From JADFWK01 sp035527895 (GTDB taxonomy: Bacteria; Desulfobacterota; DSM-4660; Desulfatiglandales; B25-G16): a DNA stretch of 10,052 nucleotides. Positions 7,042 to 10,052 of this stretch are shown here, one piece after another; position 1 is the stretch's first letter, and the number at the start of each line of letters is the position of its first letter. The notes below the pieces were generated by a model. The model was not told the origin of the DNA. It did no database searches and was given only the letters and a program-made list of their open reading frames with translations. Made by a program: the position numbers and the translations under genes. The DNA lies in the NCBI GenBank assembly GCA_035527895.1, contig DATKZQ010000121.1, positions 1 to 10,052 on the forward strand, written 5' to 3'.

Positions 7042-7977
7042 TCAGTTCTCCTGAGTGAGTCGTCGGAATATGTTTTCTAGAGATCCGGTCTCCTGATGAA
7101 ATTCCAAAAGAATCCAGTCAGTCTGTTTGATTCTCAGATAGATTTCACCGCGGATATCGGCAGAGGACTTACAGGTAAGCCTAACCCCCAAAATGCTCTC
7201 CTCGTCACTGCCGAGCGCAATGCCCACTACACCCTCAAGTGAACCCAATTCCCTTTCCACAGATTTGAAGTCTGTGTTCTGGAGAGAAATACTAACCAAA
7301 TACTCGCCGCCCGCTGTTTGCTTGATGGTTTCGGTGCTGCCGTCGGCAACGATTCTGCCTCGATTGATGATGACAATACGATCGCATGTCGCCTCCGCTT
7401 CACTCAGAATGTGGGTGGAGATGATGATCGTCTTCTTCTTCCCGATCTTCTTAATGATCTCCCGAATCTCAGCGATCTGATTGGGATCCAAGCCCGATGT
7501 GGGCTCATCCAACACCAAGATCTCAGGATCGCTCATCATTGCATGGGCCAGACCTACCCGTTGCTTATATCCCTTCGAGAGTTCACCAATGGGCTGATGC
7601 ATGACCTCGTTGAGGCCACAGAGGTCAGCCAGGCGGCGAATCCTGGAGAGCTTTTGTTCTCCGTGAAGCTCCCTGACATCGGCAACGTAGTTCAGGTAAT
7701 CATATGCGAGCATATCGTGATACAACGGGGCCGATTCCGGTAAGTAGCCCAGGAGCTTTTTTATCTCAAGCAAGTGCTCATCAATGGTGAAGTCCTTAAC
7801 TCGAATGATACCGGAAGTGGGACGGAGATACCCGGTGAGCATCCGTAGAAAGGTAGTTTTGCCCGCCCCATTGGGCCCGAGCAGCCCCAGAATTTCGCCC
7901 CTCTGGATATCGAAGGTGATTTGATCCACTGCACAGAGCTCATTGAAGTACTTCGTGAGGTTTTCGACATGGATCAT
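7042..7977 (-). CDS. ABC transporter ATP-binding protein, GldA-like
   Basis: A 311-aa ABC ATPase that powers the permease encoded next to it. Walker A is GPNGAGKTT (34-42), the signature is ELSKGYKQR, Walker B is ILVLDEPTSGLDP and the switch histidine is in STHIL; all catalytic elements are intact. The first 215 residues or so are the nucleotide-binding domain, and the remaining part is the accessory C-terminal region common to GldA/CcmA-type exporters of the ABC-2 class. It is the first gene of the four-gene operon. The ATG at 7977 has AGGA 7 bases upstream and a mapped candidate promoter at 8084-8056. Confidence 0.94.
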   Translation of the reverse strand: MIHVENLTKYFNELCAVDQITFDIQRGEILGLLGPNGAGKTTFLRMLTGYLRPTSGIIRVKDFTIDEHLLEIKKLLGYLPESAPLYHDMLAYDYLNYVADVRELHGEQKLSRIRRLADLCGLNEVMHQPIGELSKGYKQRVGLAHAMMSDPEILVLDEPTSGLDPNQIAEIREIIKKIGKKKTIIISTHILSEAEATCDRIVIINRGRIVADGSTETIKQTAGGEYLVSISLQNTDFKSVERELGSLEGVVGIALGSDEESILGVRLTCKSSADIRGEIYLRIKQTDWILLEFHQETGSLENIFRRLTQEN

Positions 7978-8055
7978 ACCTTTATCCTCTCCGTTTCAGA
8001 TTCTATCCACTGCGCCGAAGGGCCTGCAACAAGAAGCATGCTATTTGCACAAGCA

Positions 8056-8084
8056 GGTATAAGAAAATGGTTTTTCTGTGTCAA
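8056..8084 (-). promoter_or_regulatory. Sigma70-type promoter of the Gld-like ABC operon
   Basis: On the minus strand a perfect TTGACA (complement of 8079-8084) is followed after exactly 17 bp by TATACC (complement of 8056-8061; 4 of 6). The predicted start near 8049 gives a 5' leader of about 70 bases before the ATG at 7977. No T-rich terminator for mltF is obvious between 8175 and here, so some read-through from mltF is possible. Confidence 0.65.
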
Positions 8085-8174
8085 GGTCATAAATACTGGA
8101 AAAGGGGGTTGGCGGTGCTCAAAAGACTCATGGGCATGATTGGGCAGTGGGCCGGAAAAAGGGCGACTCAAGTC

Positions 8175-9542
8175 TCAAACACCCTCGAACTCTCGGTTTA
8201 CTGCCTGCATTTTTAAGATATCGTAGTACAGCACGATCCTTTTAACATACTCAACAGGCTCACTTCCGCGGCAGTATCCGTGTTTGGTCCTCTTGTAGTA
8301 CTTCTTATGTGAAAGGAGCGGCAGCACCTCAGCTAATGATGTCCATTTGTTGGGGTCAAGGTCTTGCTCCCTGGCAAGCCGTCTTGCGTCAGCAATATGG
8401 CCGTGCCCGACATTATAGCTTGCGAGTGTTATAAGGATCCTGTCCCAGCCGTCAATACCGTCATACCGGTCATAGAGCTGCTTGAGGTATTGTACACCTC
8501 CGGAGATGCTTTGGCCGGGATCGAGTCTGTTCTTGATGCCCATATCACGGGCCGCCTTAAGGGTCAGCTGCATGAGCCCCTTTACTCCAGTATGACTCCG
8601 AGCTCTGGGTCTGAAATGTGACTCTTGGTATATAATCGCTGCTATCAAACGCCAGTCGAAGCCGTATTCTTCTGCAGTTCTCTCTATTATGCCCTGATAC
8701 TTCGGGAGCCTCGTCTGAATTCTCCGGTGAAACGTCTTGATGTCGAAGTAATCAAAGATCTCTATGTATGAGTAGTACTTTTCATATATCTTCTCATATA
8801 AGCCGTTTTTCTTTATCTCGCCAAAGAACCTGTTAATGGCGTTCAGCAACTTCTTATCTCTTCTACGTACTGCCCATCCGAGATACTTACTCTCATCCAG
8901 GGTAAAGGATATTCTGATGTCGGGATAGTACCTTCTGCTGAGGAGAGCGAGGTTTGATTTCGAGACCGTTACCCTGATTCTCTTACGTGCAACCCAACTG
9001 ATCAACTCTTCGGTTGGCACACTATCGTAGGGCTTGACCTTCAGATTATAACCTCTGTCGACGAGGTCCTGCAGCTTCTCCTCCCCGGACGTTCCACTCC
9101 TTATGTGGATTACCTCATCCTGCAAGGCCTCCACGTCCTCCAGTTTCGGATCATCTTTATGCGTGATAACAGCGTGTTGGATCGTGAAGTTGGGCCTTGA
9201 AAAGCTGATCGCCATTTCATATTCGTCGCCGATGCTCAAGCCTGCACCGATAAAGTCACCCCTCTCCCGTCTCAGCAAAGGAAATACGTCGTCCCATTCC
9301 GCCACAACAACCTTGAGTTCTACTCCCAGGTAATCGGCGAATGCCTTGGCCAGGTCATACTCAAAACCCATCTCTTCTTCTCGATACAGATAATAGGTCG
9401 TAGGCCCATTGGTGGTTATGAGGACCATGAAACCCCGTTTCTTAATCTTATCCAAGGAATGATCGACGCTTTGATAGGCTACGATCACAACCAAGGCGGC
9501 CGCCAGGAGATAGGCGATAACAGGCTTTATGTTGACCTTCAT
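8175..9542 (-). CDS. mltF: Membrane-bound lytic murein transglycosylase F-like protein
   Basis: A 455-aa protein with an N-terminal membrane/signal segment (about 7-23), a periplasmic solute-binding-protein family 3 domain (about 35-262) and a C-terminal SLT transglycosylase domain (about 280-445). This order is the MltF arrangement (E. coli MltF is about 518 aa). In the SLT domain the catalytic glutamate is E307 in YQESHF, followed by GLMQLT (322-327), ASYNVGHGH (374-382) and the closing GYCRGSEPVEYV (422-433). It cleaves the MurNAc-GlcNAc bond of peptidoglycan with formation of 1,6-anhydro ends; the first domain is regulatory in MltF, sensing muropeptides. No lipobox is seen, and the signal segment lacks a clear cleavage site, so it may stay anchored. 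A GAGAG ribosome binding site precedes the ATG. It appears to be transcribed on its own. Confidence 0.93.
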   Translation of the reverse strand: MKVNIKPVIAYLLAAALVVIVAYQSVDHSLDKIKKRGFMVLITTNGPTTYYLYREEEMGFEYDLAKAFADYLGVELKVVVAEWDDVFPLLRRERGDFIGAGLSIGDEYEMAISFSRPNFTIQHAVITHKDDPKLEDVEALQDEVIHIRSGTSGEEKLQDLVDRGYNLKVKPYDSVPTEELISWVARKRIRVTVSKSNLALLSRRYYPDIRISFTLDESKYLGWAVRRRDKKLLNAINRFFGEIKKNGLYEKIYEKYYSYIEIFDYFDIKTFHRRIQTRLPKYQGIIERTAEEYGFDWRLIAAIIYQESHFRPRARSHTGVKGLMQLTLKAARDMGIKNRLDPGQSISGGVQYLKQLYDRYDGIDGWDRILITLASYNVGHGHIADARRLAREQDLDPNKWTSLAEVLPLLSHKKYYKRTKHGYCRGSEPVEYVKRIVLYYDILKMQAVNREFEGV

Positions 9543-9568
9543 ACAAGTTCTCTCGCAGCCATTAAGGC

Positions 9569-9598
9569 TTTATATACTTCAAAAGGCTGAATTTTCAC
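9569..9598 (-). promoter_or_regulatory. Possible promoter of mltF
   Basis: On the minus strand GTGAAA (complement of 9593-9598; 4 of 6 to TTGACA) is followed after 18 bp by TATAAA (complement of 9569-9574; 5 of 6). The predicted start lies about 20 bases before the ATG. It sits just outside repeat copy 1. The spacing is acceptable but the -35 match is weak. Confidence 0.35.
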
Positions 9599-9606
9599 CT
9601 CTCCGT

Positions 9607-9744
9607 GTGGAGCCCCACGGGCAAGCGCGTGGCACCTCTACATTCTTCGGCGGAACCCGCCGAAGCATATCCGCCTTCGTCCCAATAGGACTACGGCGGA
9701 TTACCCTGCCCAGCATTCATCCACGGGCAAGCCCGTGGCTTTCT
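9607..9744 (+). repeat. 138-bp hairpin-rich direct repeat, copy 1
   Basis: This unit recurs 308 bases to the right with four substitutions in 138. It holds four stem-loops: CCACGGG/CGCGTGG around CAAG (9615-9632, one G-G mismatch); TTCGGCGG/CCGCCGAA with a 3-base loop (9646-9664); ATCCGCC/GGCGGAT enclosing GTCC/GGAC (9669-9701); and a perfect CCACGGG/CCCGTGG around CAAG (9721-9738). An outer GTGGAG/CTCTAC pairing encloses the first. Near-identical hairpins at both ends, a GTGG foot and no inverted termini fit a REP/BIME or an IS200/IS605-type miniature element. The strand given is arbitrary. It is non-coding as far as can be seen. Confidence 0.9.
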
Positions 9745-9914
9745 GCGTAGGCGGGTAGAGGGGGGATCTCAAACACCACATACAAAACAACTCAATCGCC
9801 CGAATCAGAGCTATTCTGAATTTGCTCTCATGCCCCAGACTTCCCTTAAGTCTTGTTTCTTCCCGAAACATTTCCCTTGACCCGCCGCGGCGGCATAACC
9901 TATAGTGAAATCCA
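9745..9914. other. Spacer between the two repeat copies
   Basis: These 170 bases have no credible gene. They contain AGACTT/AAGTCT with a 5-base loop (9837-9853) followed by a T-rich TGTTTCTT, which is a weak plus-strand terminator candidate, and a CAGA/TCTG hairpin near 9806-9818. The right end carries the promoter-like element at 9877-9906. Confidence 0.4.
9877..9906 (+). promoter_or_regulatory. Promoter-like element reading into repeat copy 2
   Basis: On the plus strand TTGACC (9877-9882; 5 of 6) and TATAGT (9901-9906; 5 of 6) are 18 bp apart. The spacer contains a perfect 12-bp palindrome, CCGCCGCGGCGG (9882-9893), which could be an operator or chance G+C-rich symmetry. The predicted start is near 9913, two bases before repeat copy 2. 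No equivalent is seen before copy 1. Confidence 0.35.
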
Positions 9915-10052
9915 GTGGAGCCCCACGCGCAAGAGCGTGGTACCTCCACATTCTTCGGCGGAACCCGCCGAAGCATATCCGCCTTCGTCCCAATAGGACT
10001 ACGGCGGATTACCCTGCCCAGCATTCATCCACGGGCAAGCCCGTGGCTTTCT
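9915..10052 (+). repeat. 138-bp hairpin-rich direct repeat, copy 2 (reaches window end)
   Basis: It is the same orientation as copy 1 and identical to it over the last 105 bases. The four differences are all in the first 33 bases: 9928 C (G in copy 1), 9934 A (C), 9941 T (C) and 9947 C (T). Here the first stem gains a C-G pair at 9928/9935 and loses the loop-closing pair at 9929/9934, and the outer pairing becomes perfect GTGGAG (9915-9920) with CTCCAC (9944-9949). The unit may continue beyond the window, so the right boundary is not proven. Confidence 0.88.

Noticed and set aside
7974..8171. 65-aa minus-strand open frame between mltF and the ABC ATPase
   Set aside because: It runs across the TTGACA/TATACC promoter of the ABC operon, lacks a convincing ribosome binding site and resembles no known protein.
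8161..8177. GACT/AGTC symmetry at the mltF stop as a terminator
   Set aside because: The loop would be only two bases and the stem overlaps the stop region; the nearby CCCTTTTT is not placed directly after a stable stem.
9701..10024. 107-aa open frame on the minus strand across the repeat region
   Set aside because: It spans both repeat copies and the spacer, its sequence follows the hairpins, and no ribosome binding site or domain is seen. Such frames are often annotated wrongly as hypothetical proteins.
9607..10052. CRISPR array
   Set aside because: There are only two units, each 138 bp with several internal hairpins and a 170-bp spacer; size and structure do not fit CRISPR repeats, and no cas genes are present.

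Overview
The window looks like chromosomal DNA from an anaerobic bacterium, most likely a Desulfobacterota (former Deltaproteobacteria) or a close syntrophic or sulfate-reducing lineage. This is an inference from the gene mix: an oxygen-sensitive 4-hydroxybutyryl-CoA dehydratase-type Fe-S/FAD enzyme, a Gld-like ABC cluster ending in a DUF4340 protein, an MltF-type transglycosylase, and moderate G+C. No rRNA or tRNA is present to test it. Every convincing gene lies on the minus strand, so the window reads from right to left.

Right end (about 9600-10052): two direct copies of a 138-bp, hairpin-rich, non-coding repeat, 170 bp apart, with the second copy running to the last base. Left of them is mltF (9542-8175), a membrane-anchored murein transglycosylase with a solute-binding-protein domain. 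Next, behind a clear sigma70-type promoter (8084-8056), comes a tight four-gene operon: ABC ATPase (7977-7042), ABC-2 permease (7040-6336), GldG-like protein (6324-4144) and DUF4340 protein (4131-3133). Gaps are 1, 11 and 12 bases, and each gene has a ribosome binding site. Together they would form an ATP-driven inner-membrane complex with two large periplasmic subunits; its substrate is unknown.

Middle (about 2856-3132): a non-coding stretch holding a good minus-strand promoter (TTGACC-17 bp-TATACT) followed about 60-90 bases later by a textbook intrinsic terminator. This predicts either a small RNA of about 90 nt or an attenuated leader for the next gene. That gene (2855-2031) encodes a SLOG/YpsA-like 'molybdenum carrier' domain fused to a second conserved C-terminal domain. 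It is followed by a small eight-cysteine zinc-finger protein (1950-1741).

Left end: a nearly complete 4-hydroxybutyryl-CoA dehydratase-family gene (1441 to beyond base 1). All expected catalytic side chains are present, but the spacing between the His and Cys cluster ligands is one residue shorter than in the characterised enzyme.

The strongest leads for something undescribed are the promoter-terminator unit at 2923-3048 with its downstream SLOG-fusion/zinc-finger pair, and the structured 138-bp repeat family, whose two copies differ in ways that mostly keep the first stem-loop. Everything here comes from reading the sequence and from recalled family knowledge; no database search was run.
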